From Roseobacter cerasinus (GTDB lineage Bacteria; Pseudomonadota; Alphaproteobacteria; Rhodobacterales; Rhodobacteraceae), in NCBI RefSeq assembly GCF_009811755.1, contig NZ_BLIV01000009.1, positions 1 to 64,000 on the forward strand: DNA of 64,000 nucleotides, read 5' to 3'. The notes beneath the pieces are model-generated. The model was not told where the DNA came from. It worked only from the letters and a program-made list of their open reading frames with translations, and did no database searches. This document shows positions 53,993 to 62,094 of this stretch, in pieces. The position numbers were made by a program, and so were the translations under genes. Positions within the stretch are counted from its first letter, which is position 1. Every line of letters begins with the position of its first letter.

Positions 53993-54284
53993 TGTCTTTC
54001 TCCTGGTGGTGCCAGTGTTTCTGATTTGGCGACAATCGCACCCTATGATGGTGAGTCGTTCAATGCCAGTTTTTTGGGCGGAGTGTGTATATTCAGTGAA
54101 TTCTACTCATGCGGTATCATCGGGCAGGCAAATCCTGGGCAACACCGCTGCCCGACGTGGCATGAAGGACACTTTGAAACGTCGCGCATCTTTGGCCAAC
54201 TGCCGCGTGCCCTTTGAAGACAACGCCAATGGGGCGGACAATACAGGCTGTCTTCGAATGTCCACAGCCGGTTGGTGGTAACTC
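53993..54284. other. non-coding interval upstream of gdhA
   Basis: About 290 bp separating gdhA and the permease gene (both minus strand). Short frames on both strands lack start signals and family features. It must hold the gdhA promoter; an A/T-rich stretch at about 54085-54120 on the minus strand is a likely site. No RNA gene or clear terminator is seen. Confidence 0.45.
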
Positions 54285-55307
54285 TCAGGCGATCCACTCG
54301 AAGACGTAACCCGCCCCGAGCGATCCAAGAACAGCGAGCAACAGATACAGCATGAATGGCTTTTGTTTCAAAATTGGCGCAATGGCCATCGCGCCCCAGA
54401 TGCTGACCACCCCGCCCGAGACCAGAAAGGCCATGGCCGCGCCTTCGGACATGCCGTTGTCAATCAACCCGCGTGTCAAAGGAAGCGCCGCATAGCCGTC
54501 GATGTACGCCGGAGCGCCGACAAAGACGGCTGCGGGTATCGCCCACCACTGATCCTCGCCAACATATGCGGCTAGCGCGCCAGGCGTCAGTGCGGCGTTC
54601 AAGGCATACTCGGCGGCGAATGCGGGAATGAGGCAAATCAGGATCAGCCGTGTCGTGGCCCGGGCCTGTTTCCCAAAAGACTGCCTGCGCGCCGCAGACC
54701 GCCAGACCCATGGATCAAAGGGCTGATCCTCACCACATCTTGCAGCACTGAGACGGCGCGCAAGACCATTGTCTCTCAGCGCATTTTTGGTCCAGGGCGC
54801 TTGGGAGAAGAGCCCGGTGACCGCCCCTCCGAACAGACCCAGGCCAAAAGCTGCAAGCGTTTTGCCAACCGCAAAGCTCAGCCCCAGCGTCGCGGCAGTG
54901 GTCGCCAGCATGGCCGGGTCCGTGATCGGTGAGGACAGCCAGAACGCCATGATCGGCGCGAGCGGCACGCCGGCGGCCAGCAATCCGGCCATCAAGGGCA
55001 ACACGGTCACGCCGCAAACCGGTGTGATGGCCCCGATCAGCGATGCGGCCACCACTGTTCGGAGCGTCCTGCCCTCAAATGCCCCAGCGATGTGACTGCC
55101 CGCGCCGCTGGCAATGATCCAAGCCGCAAGCGCGATGCCCGGAATGACGATTGGGGAGACGACAATCAGGCCCCAAATGACGAATTTTGCGACGTTCACC
55201 ACATGATCCGGCCACGCAAGACCGACACCCGCCAACATCAAAATGCAAATGCCCCACACAAGGGGTTTCCGGTTTGAAAGTCGGTGAGCGACGGTTTGAT
55301 CGGACAT
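54285..55307 (-). CDS. ArsP/DUF318-type permease
   Basis: 340 residues with about eight to ten membrane helices. The two halves carry related motifs: GAITPVCGVTVLPLMAGLLAAGVPLAPIMAFWLSSPITDPAML in the first and VGAPAYIDGYAALPLTRGLIDNGMSEGAAMAFLVSGGVVS in the second. This is the pattern of the DUF318/ArsP_1 permease family. Some members export organoarsenicals; others are uncharacterised and may move metals or thiols. AAGGAG precedes the ATG. It is divergent from a LysR regulator over 85 bp containing a TCACA-N7-TGTGA dyad, so it is probably regulated by it. The central loop (residues about 185-215) is charged. Confidence 0.8.
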   Translation of the reverse strand: MSDQTVAHRLSNRKPLVWGICILMLAGVGLAWPDHVVNVAKFVIWGLIVVSPIVIPGIALAAWIIASGAGSHIAGAFEGRTLRTVVAASLIGAITPVCGVTVLPLMAGLLAAGVPLAPIMAFWLSSPITDPAMLATTAATLGLSFAVGKTLAAFGLGLFGGAVTGLFSQAPWTKNALRDNGLARRLSAARCGEDQPFDPWVWRSAARRQSFGKQARATTRLILICLIPAFAAEYALNAALTPGALAAYVGEDQWWAIPAAVFVGAPAYIDGYAALPLTRGLIDNGMSEGAAMAFLVSGGVVSIWGAMAIAPILKQKPFMLYLLLAVLGSLGAGYVFEWIA

Positions 55308-55339
55308 CGGAGACTCCTTTGGCCTTGAAAACTAGCCGC

Positions 55340-55356
55340 TCACAAAGCATGTGTGA
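55340..55356. promoter_or_regulatory. candidate LysR operator TCACA-N7-TGTGA
   Basis: A 17-bp interrupted dyad lies in the 85-bp divergent promoter between the permease and LysR genes, 33 bases upstream of the permease start and 36 upstream of the LysR start. It contains the T-N11-A type core that LysR proteins recognise. Confidence 0.5.
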
Positions 55357-55392
55357 AACGGATACTTTCAATGACAGGCATTGGCAAAACAG

Positions 55393-56253
55393 ATGGCAGC
55401 CCTCGACAGTGATCTTCTGCGCACCTTCGTTGCCGTGGCCGAGGCGGGCAGCGTCACGGAGGGTGCCGCCCGCATTTACCGCTCTCAATCTGCCACGAGT
55501 CTTCAGATCAAACGGCTCGAAACCGTCCTGGGCCGCCCGGTGTTTGAACGGCATGGGCGCGGCGTCGTCCTGAGCGATACGGGTCGGACATTGTTACCGG
55601 TTGCCAAGGATGTCACAGCGCGTCTGGATGCGGTCCTGCGGGACATTTCCCAAGATGCTGTGCGCGGTAAACTCCGCCTCGGCATTCCTGACGATCACGG
55701 GCGCAGCAAACTCGCAGAGATCATTGCAGCTTTCACCCGTCATCATCCAGAGGTCGAATTGGATGTCACCTGCGCGCTGAGCACCACCTTCCCCGAAGCC
55801 CTGGGCAAGGGTGTGTTGGACCTCGCGATCTATGAGGTCGAACGCCCGTCGAGCCATGAGGAGGTCCTCTATGAAGACCCAACCTGCTGGGTCTCGTCGA
55901 CCAGTCGGCGTTTCTCGCCCGATGAAACTCTCCCCGTGGCCTTGTTCGATCACGCGTGCTGGTGGCGTGACGCAGCTATCGCGTCTCTGAAAGCCAGCGG
56001 AACGCCATACCGCATGGTCTACTCCAGCCAAAGCGTCTCTGGCGTCATCGCCGCGGTCGAAGCCGGCGTTGCCGTGGGGCTTCTCGGTCGCTCTTCACTG
56101 CATGCGGGTCTGTCGGTGGTCAATGACACCCTGGGCTTGGAGAACACGCCGTCCTCAAAGCTGGTCATGGTTTCAGGTCAGCAAAAAGAAACGGAACCGA
56201 CGCTCGCCATGAAAGCGGCCATACGAGCTGCGTTTTTGGTGCGCCGCGATTGA
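55393..56253 (+). CDS. LysR-family transcriptional regulator
   Basis: 286 residues from ATG 55393 (TTG at 55381 is an alternative). The N-terminal winged helix-turn-helix is LDSDLLRTFVAVAEAGSVTEGAARIYRSQSATSLQIKRLETVLGRPVFERHGRGVVLSDTGR. The C-terminal effector-binding domain follows (LRLGIPDDHGRSKLAEIIAAFTRHHPEVELDV). The effector is unknown. Divergent orientation with the ArsP-like permease is the classic LysR-target layout. Confidence 0.9.
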   Translation: MAALDSDLLRTFVAVAEAGSVTEGAARIYRSQSATSLQIKRLETVLGRPVFERHGRGVVLSDTGRTLLPVAKDVTARLDAVLRDISQDAVRGKLRLGIPDDHGRSKLAEIIAAFTRHHPEVELDVTCALSTTFPEALGKGVLDLAIYEVERPSSHEEVLYEDPTCWVSSTSRRFSPDETLPVALFDHACWWRDAAIASLKASGTPYRMVYSSQSVSGVIAAVEAGVAVGLLGRSSLHAGLSVVNDTLGLENTPSSKLVMVSGQQKETEPTLAMKAAIRAAFLVRRD

Positions 56254-56406
56254 TGAGCGATGTCATGCCATTGGGCAGATTCAAAATGGCGCAGGCAATC
56301 AGGGTTGCACAAAAACCGGTGATGGATGCGCGTGACAGAGCCATAGAGTGCTACGTCCAGTTTGGTTTTGTGAAAACAAAGTAAGGTCAGCATCGCGGCG
56401 ATCTGC

Positions 56407-56814
56407 CTACGCTTCAATCGCCTGATCTCGCGTCATGATCACCTCTCGGGTGATCTGCCACCTGCCATCCTCGAACACGAAATCAATGCTGAGAGAGATG
56501 AGCTGATAGCGTCCGGTCGCATCATTCTTGCGGCTCACCACAATGTGGCCATGTGTGTCGTCGGCCTCGACCAGGTGATACCGCACCCACGGGTCATCGT
56601 CTTTCAACGCGCCCATGTTGTTCTTGATGAACGCCATAAACCCGGTTTTGTCATTGCGCATCAGGGTGCCGTCATTGAGCAGAACATAGGTCTGCATATC
56701 CGGGTGATAGAGGTCGTCCAGCACCTCGAAAGAGTGTCCTGACACACCGTGGATCAAACCATCAAGTGTCTGTTTGACCGCCGAGACATTGGGGTGGTTT
56801 TCCGTCATTGCCAT
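56407..56814 (-). CDS. NTF2/SnoaL-like protein, cytoplasmic
   Basis: 135 residues from ATG 56814, AAAGGAG nine bases upstream; a longer frame to 56907 is not supported. It is a single SnoaL/NTF2-like cone domain: an N-terminal helix (VSAVKQTLDGLIHGVSGHSFEVLDDLYHPDMQTYV), then strands ending YQLISLSIDFVFEDGRWQITREVI. There is no signal peptide. It is the last gene of the three-gene minus-strand unit that starts with the peroxiredoxin-like gene. Catalytic function is unknown; these folds bind small hydrophobic or carbonyl ligands. Confidence 0.78.
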   Translation of the reverse strand: MAMTENHPNVSAVKQTLDGLIHGVSGHSFEVLDDLYHPDMQTYVLLNDGTLMRNDKTGFMAFIKNNMGALKDDDPWVRYHLVEADDTHGHIVVSRKNDATGRYQLISLSIDFVFEDGRWQITREVIMTRDQAIEA

Positions 56815-56861
56815 TGTGCTTCTCCTTTCGACAGCAGGTGTTGGGGGGTCGGTTGCGCGGA

Positions 56862-57329
56862 TCATTCGGTGGCGTAATTGCTGAACATGTCGAGCACGAT
56901 CTGCCACGGAGCCTCCGCACTCTCACGTTCAAGGACGTAGATGTAGGAGCCTTCAAGCTGGAAACCCTGGCTTTCGACCGAGGCTTTGGTGACGCCCTTC
57001 ATAACCGCCTGTGTGCCATCCTTGGAGATGAACAAATCTTCCACTGTATGCGACAGCCTGCCCTTGTTCTCACTCATGAAGGTGATCGTTTGGCGAGGGA
57101 CCCCATCACGTCCCTGCGCAGGCCGTGTCGCGGGCGCGATCCAGAAGGCATCTTCGTCATAAAGGGCGATCAGACCGGCCGCGTCATGTGTCGCAGCGAG
57201 GTCGTTGAACCGGTCGTTGAAGATGATCAGGCTCTCACGCGCTTGGGCTTGGGCCGCTGTTTCGGCAACGGCTGGCAGCGCCAAAGAGGCAACGACAGCA
57301 ATAGTGGAGAGGGCGGATGCCAAGCGCAT
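56862..57329 (-). CDS. NTF2/SnoaL-like protein, secreted
   Basis: 155 residues from ATG 57329 with AAAGGA nine bases upstream. The signal peptide MRLASALSTIAVVASLALPAVA precedes a SnoaL-like domain (RESLIIFNDRFNDLAATHDAAGLIALYDEDAFWIAPATRPAQGRDGV), with the strand SYIYVLERESAEAPWQIVLDMFSNYATE at the end. It is periplasmic by prediction. It lies 55 bp after the peroxiredoxin-like gene and 47 bp before the cytoplasmic paralogue. Confidence 0.8.
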   Translation of the reverse strand: MRLASALSTIAVVASLALPAVAETAAQAQARESLIIFNDRFNDLAATHDAAGLIALYDEDAFWIAPATRPAQGRDGVPRQTITFMSENKGRLSHTVEDLFISKDGTQAVMKGVTKASVESQGFQLEGSYIYVLERESAEAPWQIVLDMFSNYATE

Positions 57330-57384
57330 GAGCTTGTCCTTTCAAGATCGTTCAGTCGTTTTAAGGGGTGAGAGAGAGCGGGCC

Positions 57385-57921
57385 CTATGCCGCGCGTGTC
57401 CCCCGAATAGGATAGTTGTTTTCAGGATTGCGGATGAAACCAAGACCACCAAGCAGGCTTTTCAGATCTGGCCGCGCAAAAGGCGCGTTGGAAATGTCAG
57501 TCACCTGAACCTGCCCATCGGCATTCACCACAAAGATACCGGGTTCCGCGAAGGGGTGATCCGTCTCTTCTGCTGAACGGGGATCGGACACGTAAAGCCC
57601 AAGTTCATACATCTGATCGAGGCTCAGATCATAGCCAACCGGGTAGCTCGGCTGCACAAGTGCGATCTGGTCTGTGGCTTTGGCTTCGGGGTCCGCGGAA
57701 ACGGCCACGACGTCCACTCCGAGCGCGTGAAACTCGGGAAGCACCGCCTCCAACTCCTTCAGATAGCTGGTGCACAACGGACAATGCCTGCCGCGATAGA
57801 CGACCACCATTTGCCAATCGTAGCCTTCTTGTGGCCGACCGAGCACCATCTGCCCCCCGCCAAGCTTGGGAACGGTGACGTCTGGAAACTGCGCTCCGGC
57901 GGGTGTTTTTTGCGAGGTCAT
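57385..57921 (-). CDS. AhpC/TSA-type peroxiredoxin-like protein with CPLC motif
   Basis: 178 residues from ATG 57921 (AGGA eight bases upstream); ATG 57930 is possible. It has a thioredoxin fold: FPDVTVPKLGGGQMVLGRPQEGYDWQMVVVYRGRHCPLCTSYLKELEAVLPEFHALGVDVVAVSAD. The active-site pair is C47-P-L-C50, unlike the single peroxidatic Cys (TxxC) of classical peroxiredoxins. This places it in the AhpC-TSA_2-like group, where a thiol-disulfide reductase role is also possible. DHPFAEPGIFVVNADGQVQVTDIS completes the fold. It is the first gene of the unit and is divergent from a TetR regulator. Confidence 0.85.
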   Translation of the reverse strand: MTSQKTPAGAQFPDVTVPKLGGGQMVLGRPQEGYDWQMVVVYRGRHCPLCTSYLKELEAVLPEFHALGVDVVAVSADPEAKATDQIALVQPSYPVGYDLSLDQMYELGLYVSDPRSAEETDHPFAEPGIFVVNADGQVQVTDISNAPFARPDLKSLLGGLGFIRNPENNYPIRGTRAA

Positions 57922-57946
57922 TATCGTCATCCTTGTGTTTTGTGAT

Positions 57947-57965
57947 GATCGATATAAAATCGATC
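57947..57965. promoter_or_regulatory. TetR operator candidate GATCGAT-N5-ATCGATC
   Basis: A perfect 7-5-7 inverted repeat sits 26 bases upstream of the peroxiredoxin-like start and 27 bases upstream of the TetR start, within a 70-bp divergent region. Size and symmetry fit a TetR dimer site controlling both genes. Confidence 0.75.
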
Positions 57966-57991
57966 CAAAATGGAATGTCAAAGGTTTTGTA

Positions 57992-58609
57992 ATGAACGTA
58001 ACAAAAAAAGTTGGGCGGCCAAAAAACTTCGACCGCGACGATGCCCTCGCAAAAGCTATCGGGGTGTTCTGGATACATGGATATGAGGGGGCATCCATGA
58101 AACTGCTGACCGCCTCGATGGGGATCAACAGCCCAAGCATTTATGCGGAGTTCGGCGACAAGCACGCCCTGTATCTTGAAGCAATCAACAGCTACGCGTC
58201 GAATGATGCCTGCACGCCATTGGTTGCCTTGGAAACCGTCACCGATATTGCTCAAGCCGTCCGCGCATTCTTTGAATCGGTCATCGACTATTCCACCCAC
58301 CATGCCAGTGGCGCCAAGGGATGCTTCCTTGTCTCCTGTGTTGCGACAAGTGCAGGGCATGTGGAGGGAACCGCCGAGTTGCTGCGCGACGCAATTGCGT
58401 CGACAGACCGACGCATTAGGGCGCGCCTTGATCAGGACATCGAAAAGGGAACACTGCCACAAAACTTCCCAAGTGCGGATCGCGCCAAGCTCATGTTCGA
58501 CCTGAGACAGGGTATGGTGTTCAGAGCGCGCGCAGGTTTCCCCGATGCCGAGCTCGCCAGAGACATAGAAAAATATGTGAGCGCCGTTCTGGCGGAGCCT
58601 GACAGCTGA
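57992..58609 (+). CDS. TetR/AcrR-family transcriptional regulator
   Basis: 205 residues from ATG 57992. The N-terminal helix-turn-helix is GRPKNFDRDDALAKAIGVFWIHGYEGASMKLLTASMGINSPSIYAEFGDKHALYLEAIN. The C-terminal ligand-binding helices include GAKGCFLVSCVATSAGHVEGT, with two nearby cysteines (GCFLVSC) that could sense oxidants or electrophiles. That resembles NemR-like regulators only in outline. Divergent from the peroxiredoxin/NTF2 unit with a palindrome between them, it probably represses that unit and itself. Confidence 0.9.
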   Translation: MNVTKKVGRPKNFDRDDALAKAIGVFWIHGYEGASMKLLTASMGINSPSIYAEFGDKHALYLEAINSYASNDACTPLVALETVTDIAQAVRAFFESVIDYSTHHASGAKGCFLVSCVATSAGHVEGTAELLRDAIASTDRRIRARLDQDIEKGTLPQNFPSADRAKLMFDLRQGMVFRARAGFPDAELARDIEKYVSAVLAEPDS

Positions 58610-58860
58610 TCAGGGTGCACGGGGCAGCCGACGCACCTTGATCTCCTCTGACGCCATCGCTTCGATCTGCATGGAGGTGCTGGTTCAAAACCTGGGGCAG
58701 CTGGAGATATGAACGTTAAAGGTGTCCCATGGTCGACAGCTCCCTAAGCCGCGACCGACTTTGCCCCTCATCTGCCCGCTTTTCGCCACATTGACGTGTT
58801 AGGACAATCGTTCACGCGTCTGGCTTCGCGCCGGCGCCAAAGGCAAAGAACGGTGACCAG

Positions 58861-60411
58861 ATGGCAGGGGACGTATCTGCAAGATCAAAACCCCGGAGAT
58901 TTTTGCATTTTGCGCAGAACGAAGACGGTGTCGTCACCATCTTTTCGATCTTCATCATGCTCATGATGCTTATGGTCGCAGGGATCGGCGTGGATCTCAT
59001 GCAGAACGAGATGCGCCGCACGGCCTTGCAAAACACTGTCGACCGCGCGGTTCTGGCGGCCGCCGATCTGGATCAGACCCGCCCTCCCACAGAGGTGGTC
59101 GAGGATTACTTCGCCAAAAGCGGCTTGCGCGAACATCTGACCAGCGTTCAACCCAACAGCGCGTTGAACTACCGCAATATCGCGGCAGAAGCCTATATGG
59201 AGACCGATACGCAGTTCATGTCGCTGCTCGGTGTCGACACGCTGCCCGTGCCCGCAGCCAGCCAGGCCGTCGAAGACGTCCCGAATGTCGAGATCTCGCT
59301 GGTGCTCGACTACTCCCAATCGATGAACAGTCAAAGCAAGATGGTGAACCTGCACGCGGCGGCCAAGACTTTTGTCGACATTGTCCTGAGAGGCTCTGCC
59401 AGCACGGTGACGTCGATCAACCTTGTGCCCTATGCTGGGCAAGTGAACCCGGGCCCCTGGATGTTCCAGCGTCTGGGCGGGGTGAGATATGCCACGCGCG
59501 CGATGGACGCCGCCGATGGCGGCATTCCGGAGCATTTGAGCCACACGCAGCTGCCAGAGGGTGCGGAAGGTGGCACAGGCCCTGACCCGGACGTCCGCTA
59601 TGTCTATCCCAACACATCCTCCTGTCTGGAGTTCTCCGATACCGCGTTCTTTCAGGACGACCTGCGCGTGGGCACCTATGATCAGACCCCCTATTTCGAT
59701 GGCTATCGGCATTCCAACAGCCCGCTGTTTGTCTCCAATGACGACCCTGATGGTGCACCGCAACGCGCCGTGGATGACCGAGGCAACCCGCTCAACACAA
59801 TCGAATGGGGGTGGTGCCCGGAAGACATCACCGCGATCACCTATGCGTCGAACAATGCAGCCGCGCTGAAGCGCGAGATCGAGCGTATGCCGATGTATGA
59901 CGGCACGGGCACGCCCTATGGCATGAAATGGGGTCTGGCCTTGCTCAACCCCGCGACCCGGCCGCTCTTTGCTGAGATGGCAGCCCCCGCGGTTGGCCTT
60001 GTGCGGCCCGAGTTTGCCGAGCGCCCTGCCGCCTTCTCGGACACCGAAACGGTCAAATACATCGTGCTGATGACCGACGGCGGTATCACCCGGCAGACCC
60101 GGCCGGCTGACTATTTCGACGAAGAGAATACAAGCGTATCGATGACGCAGCGCAGCGGCGACAGGGTGACCGTCACCGACTGGGCGCGCAATGTGGAGTT
60201 CTTCTATGCGCAGTGCGATCTGGCCAAACACCCCTCGCGCAATGTCGTGATTTACACCATCGCCTTTGAAGCCCCCGGCACCCCGGAAGATCAGATGAAA
60301 TACTGCGCCTCCAGCGACAGCCACTTCTTCCGCGCCACTGGCCGGGAGCAGATCACCGCCGCCTTTGCCACCATCGCGCGCAAGATCAACGAACTCAGGC
60401 TGACCCAATGA
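58861..60411 (+). CDS. TadG-like pilus-assembly protein with von Willebrand A domain
   Basis: 516 residues. The N-terminal TadE/G-type segment (FAQNEDGVVTIFSIFIMLMMLMVAGIGVDLMQNEMRRTALQNTVDRAVLAAADLDQT) anchors it in the inner membrane. A VWA domain begins near residue 140 with the MIDAS motif LVLDYSQSM (D-x-S-x-S) and later MTDGGIT. A long insert separates the MIDAS parts. It ends FATIARKINELRLTQ. TadG-like proteins are minor pilin-associated parts of Flp/Tad pili. The ATG stop overlap (ATGA) couples it to the next gene. The Tad ATPase, secretin and prepilin genes are not in the window. Confidence 0.87.
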   Translation: MAGDVSARSKPRRFLHFAQNEDGVVTIFSIFIMLMMLMVAGIGVDLMQNEMRRTALQNTVDRAVLAAADLDQTRPPTEVVEDYFAKSGLREHLTSVQPNSALNYRNIAAEAYMETDTQFMSLLGVDTLPVPAASQAVEDVPNVEISLVLDYSQSMNSQSKMVNLHAAAKTFVDIVLRGSASTVTSINLVPYAGQVNPGPWMFQRLGGVRYATRAMDAADGGIPEHLSHTQLPEGAEGGTGPDPDVRYVYPNTSSCLEFSDTAFFQDDLRVGTYDQTPYFDGYRHSNSPLFVSNDDPDGAPQRAVDDRGNPLNTIEWGWCPEDITAITYASNNAAALKREIERMPMYDGTGTPYGMKWGLALLNPATRPLFAEMAAPAVGLVRPEFAERPAAFSDTETVKYIVLMTDGGITRQTRPADYFDEENTSVSMTQRSGDRVTVTDWARNVEFFYAQCDLAKHPSRNVVIYTIAFEAPGTPEDQMKYCASSDSHFFRATGREQITAAFATIARKINELRLTQ

Positions 60412-60983
60412 TTGCGCGCCTTTGCTCCTGCCTGCGCCGCTTCAAGAGCGACGAAGAGGGTCACATGATCATCGAGTTTGCGATCATCGTGCCCGCCATC
60501 TTCAGCATGTTTCTGGCCTCGGTCGAATTCGGCCTGTACTCCATGCGGCAGATGTTCCTTGATCGCGGGCTCGATCTGGCGGTGCGCGAGATCCGGCTGA
60601 ACACCGGCATCGACATCGATGGCGACGGGGTGGTCGATCTGGACCATGATACCGTGAAACAGAAGGTCTGTGACTACGCGGGCTTTCTGAACACACATGG
60701 CAGCAACAACTGCGACAGCACCCTGCGCCTGGAAATGGAGCCGGTTGATCCATTTGCCTATGTGGGGCTGTCGGGCCGGGCGGATTGCGTCGATGTCACA
60801 CAACCTGTGAACCCGCCGCGCGGCTTCACCAACGGGGTGGAAAATGAGCTGATGCTGCTGCGCGCCTGCGTGAAGTTCGACCCGGTCTTCCCGACCACGG
60901 GCCTCGGTCGCGCCTTTGAAAAGGACGGTGCGGGCAAAGCCATGATGGTCTCCATGTCCGCCTTCGTGCAGGAGCCGATCTGA
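60408..60983 (+). CDS. TadE-like pilus-assembly protein
   Basis: 191 residues. The N-terminal FKSDEEGHMIIEFAIIVPAIFSMFLASVEFGLYSMRQMFLDRGLDLAVREIRL is the TadE pseudopilin-like segment with its Glu in the hydrophobic stretch. The rest is a periplasmic domain with several cysteines (KVCDYAG, NNCDSTL, ADCVDV, RACVKF) that may pair. The start overlaps the TadG-like stop by 4 bases and the stop overlaps the next start. Confidence 0.85.
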   Translation: MIARLCSCLRRFKSDEEGHMIIEFAIIVPAIFSMFLASVEFGLYSMRQMFLDRGLDLAVREIRLNTGIDIDGDGVVDLDHDTVKQKVCDYAGFLNTHGSNNCDSTLRLEMEPVDPFAYVGLSGRADCVDVTQPVNPPRGFTNGVENELMLLRACVKFDPVFPTTGLGRAFEKDGAGKAMMVSMSAFVQEPI

Positions 60984-61558
60984 TGACACGGCGCTGGCTT
61001 GCCAGATGCCTCCGGGGACTGCGACGGTTTGCCCATCGGGAGGACGGCAACATCGCGCTGGAGACGGTGATCATCGCGCCGATCCTCTTCTGGGCCTATA
61101 TGGCCACGGTCACCATCTTCGACGCCTACCGCCAGCACAGCATCAACCAAAAGGCGGCCTATACCATCGGCGATATGGTGTCGCGCGAAGATCGTGCGCT
61201 CAACGCCGCCTATCTGACCGGGGCGCGCAGCCTCTTTGACAGCCTCGCCCGCTCCGCCGAGCCGTCCAGCGTGCGGATCACCTCGGTCTGGTATGATGCC
61301 GCCAATGATCTCTATGTCTGCGAATGGTCCCAGTCGCGGGGCACGGTGCCGCCCGCCACCTTGGCCGAAGTGGAGAACTGGGACGTGCGGTTGCCCGTTC
61401 TGCCCAACTTCGAGCGCATCACCGTTGTGGAGACATGGGCGCGGTATTCGGCCCCCTTCAATGTGGGCATCGCAGATCACGACATCCACAACTTCATCTT
61501 CACGCGGCCCCGCCGCGCGCCGTCGATCACATGGGATGGCAATGGCGCCTGTGTCTGA
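60983..61558 (+). CDS. second TadE-like pilus-assembly protein
   Basis: 191 residues. The segment FAHREDGNIALETVIIAPILFWAYMATVTIFDAYRQHSINQKAAYTIGDMVSRE is the TadE/F-type membrane-anchored pseudopilin start. The periplasmic part (RSLFDSLARSAEPSSVRITSVWYDAANDLYVCEWSQSRG) is short. The TGATG junction links it to the previous gene, making a three-gene TadG-TadE-TadF-like unit. It is convergent with the next gene, whose stop is 3 bp away. Confidence 0.84.
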   Translation: MTRRWLARCLRGLRRFAHREDGNIALETVIIAPILFWAYMATVTIFDAYRQHSINQKAAYTIGDMVSREDRALNAAYLTGARSLFDSLARSAEPSSVRITSVWYDAANDLYVCEWSQSRGTVPPATLAEVENWDVRLPVLPNFERITVVETWARYSAPFNVGIADHDIHNFIFTRPRRAPSITWDGNGACV

Positions 61559-61561
61559 GTG

Positions 61562-62062
61562 CTAAGGCGCGCTGTCGCCCTGCTCACGCTCGGCCAGCAT
61601 CACCGCAATGATCTCTGCCATAAATTTGGTCTGACGCCCGGGCGTCATCCCGCCCACGCCAACCCGCCGCCCCACGCGCCACCACAGCCCCGGGCGCCAC
61701 TGGCGCGGCACAGGCCTCGACAGCCGCAGCAGGAATCCATTGGACGGTTTGAACGCAAAGGCGCCCCGGTCGATCCCGGCGATATCCGCCACCTGCGCGA
61801 TCACCGTTCCGCTGCTCTCGCGCAACTCCATCCGCGTCAGTTCAAGCACATGCGCGGTGGAGCGGCGCATCGCATCCGCCACCATCAGGGCCGTGACCCC
61901 GAGCGCCACCAGAAACACCTGCCAGCCAAGGCTCGGCGGCGCGGCAAAGGCCACATAGATCACCAGCGCGCCCAGAACCATCAGCAGGCCAATCCCCAGA
62001 AAGCGCCGCCCGGCAGAGGCCTGCACGGTTGCGAGAATCTCGGTGTCACTGGAATCGGGCAT
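61562..62062 (-). CDS. two-helix membrane protein of unknown function
   Basis: 166 residues from ATG 62062 (MPDSSDTEILAT); AGGTG lies 8 bases upstream. Two hydrophobic helices at about 22-60 (FLGIGLLMVLGALVIYVAFA and WQVFLVALGVTALMVAD) lead to a cytoplasmic beta-rich domain: LELTRMELRESSGTVIAQVADI, AFKPSNGFLLRLSRPV and WWRVGRRVGVGGMTPGRQTKFMAEIIAVML. The last part resembles a bacterial PH-like domain in pattern. The function is unknown. It is 32 bp downstream of the DUF2235 gene on the same strand. Confidence 0.7.
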   Translation of the reverse strand: MPDSSDTEILATVQASAGRRFLGIGLLMVLGALVIYVAFAAPPSLGWQVFLVALGVTALMVADAMRRSTAHVLELTRMELRESSGTVIAQVADIAGIDRGAFAFKPSNGFLLRLSRPVPRQWRPGLWWRVGRRVGVGGMTPGRQTKFMAEIIAVMLAEREQGDSAP

Positions 62063-62094
62063 GGCGGGCACCTTTTGTTCAGGGTCCGCGCCTC

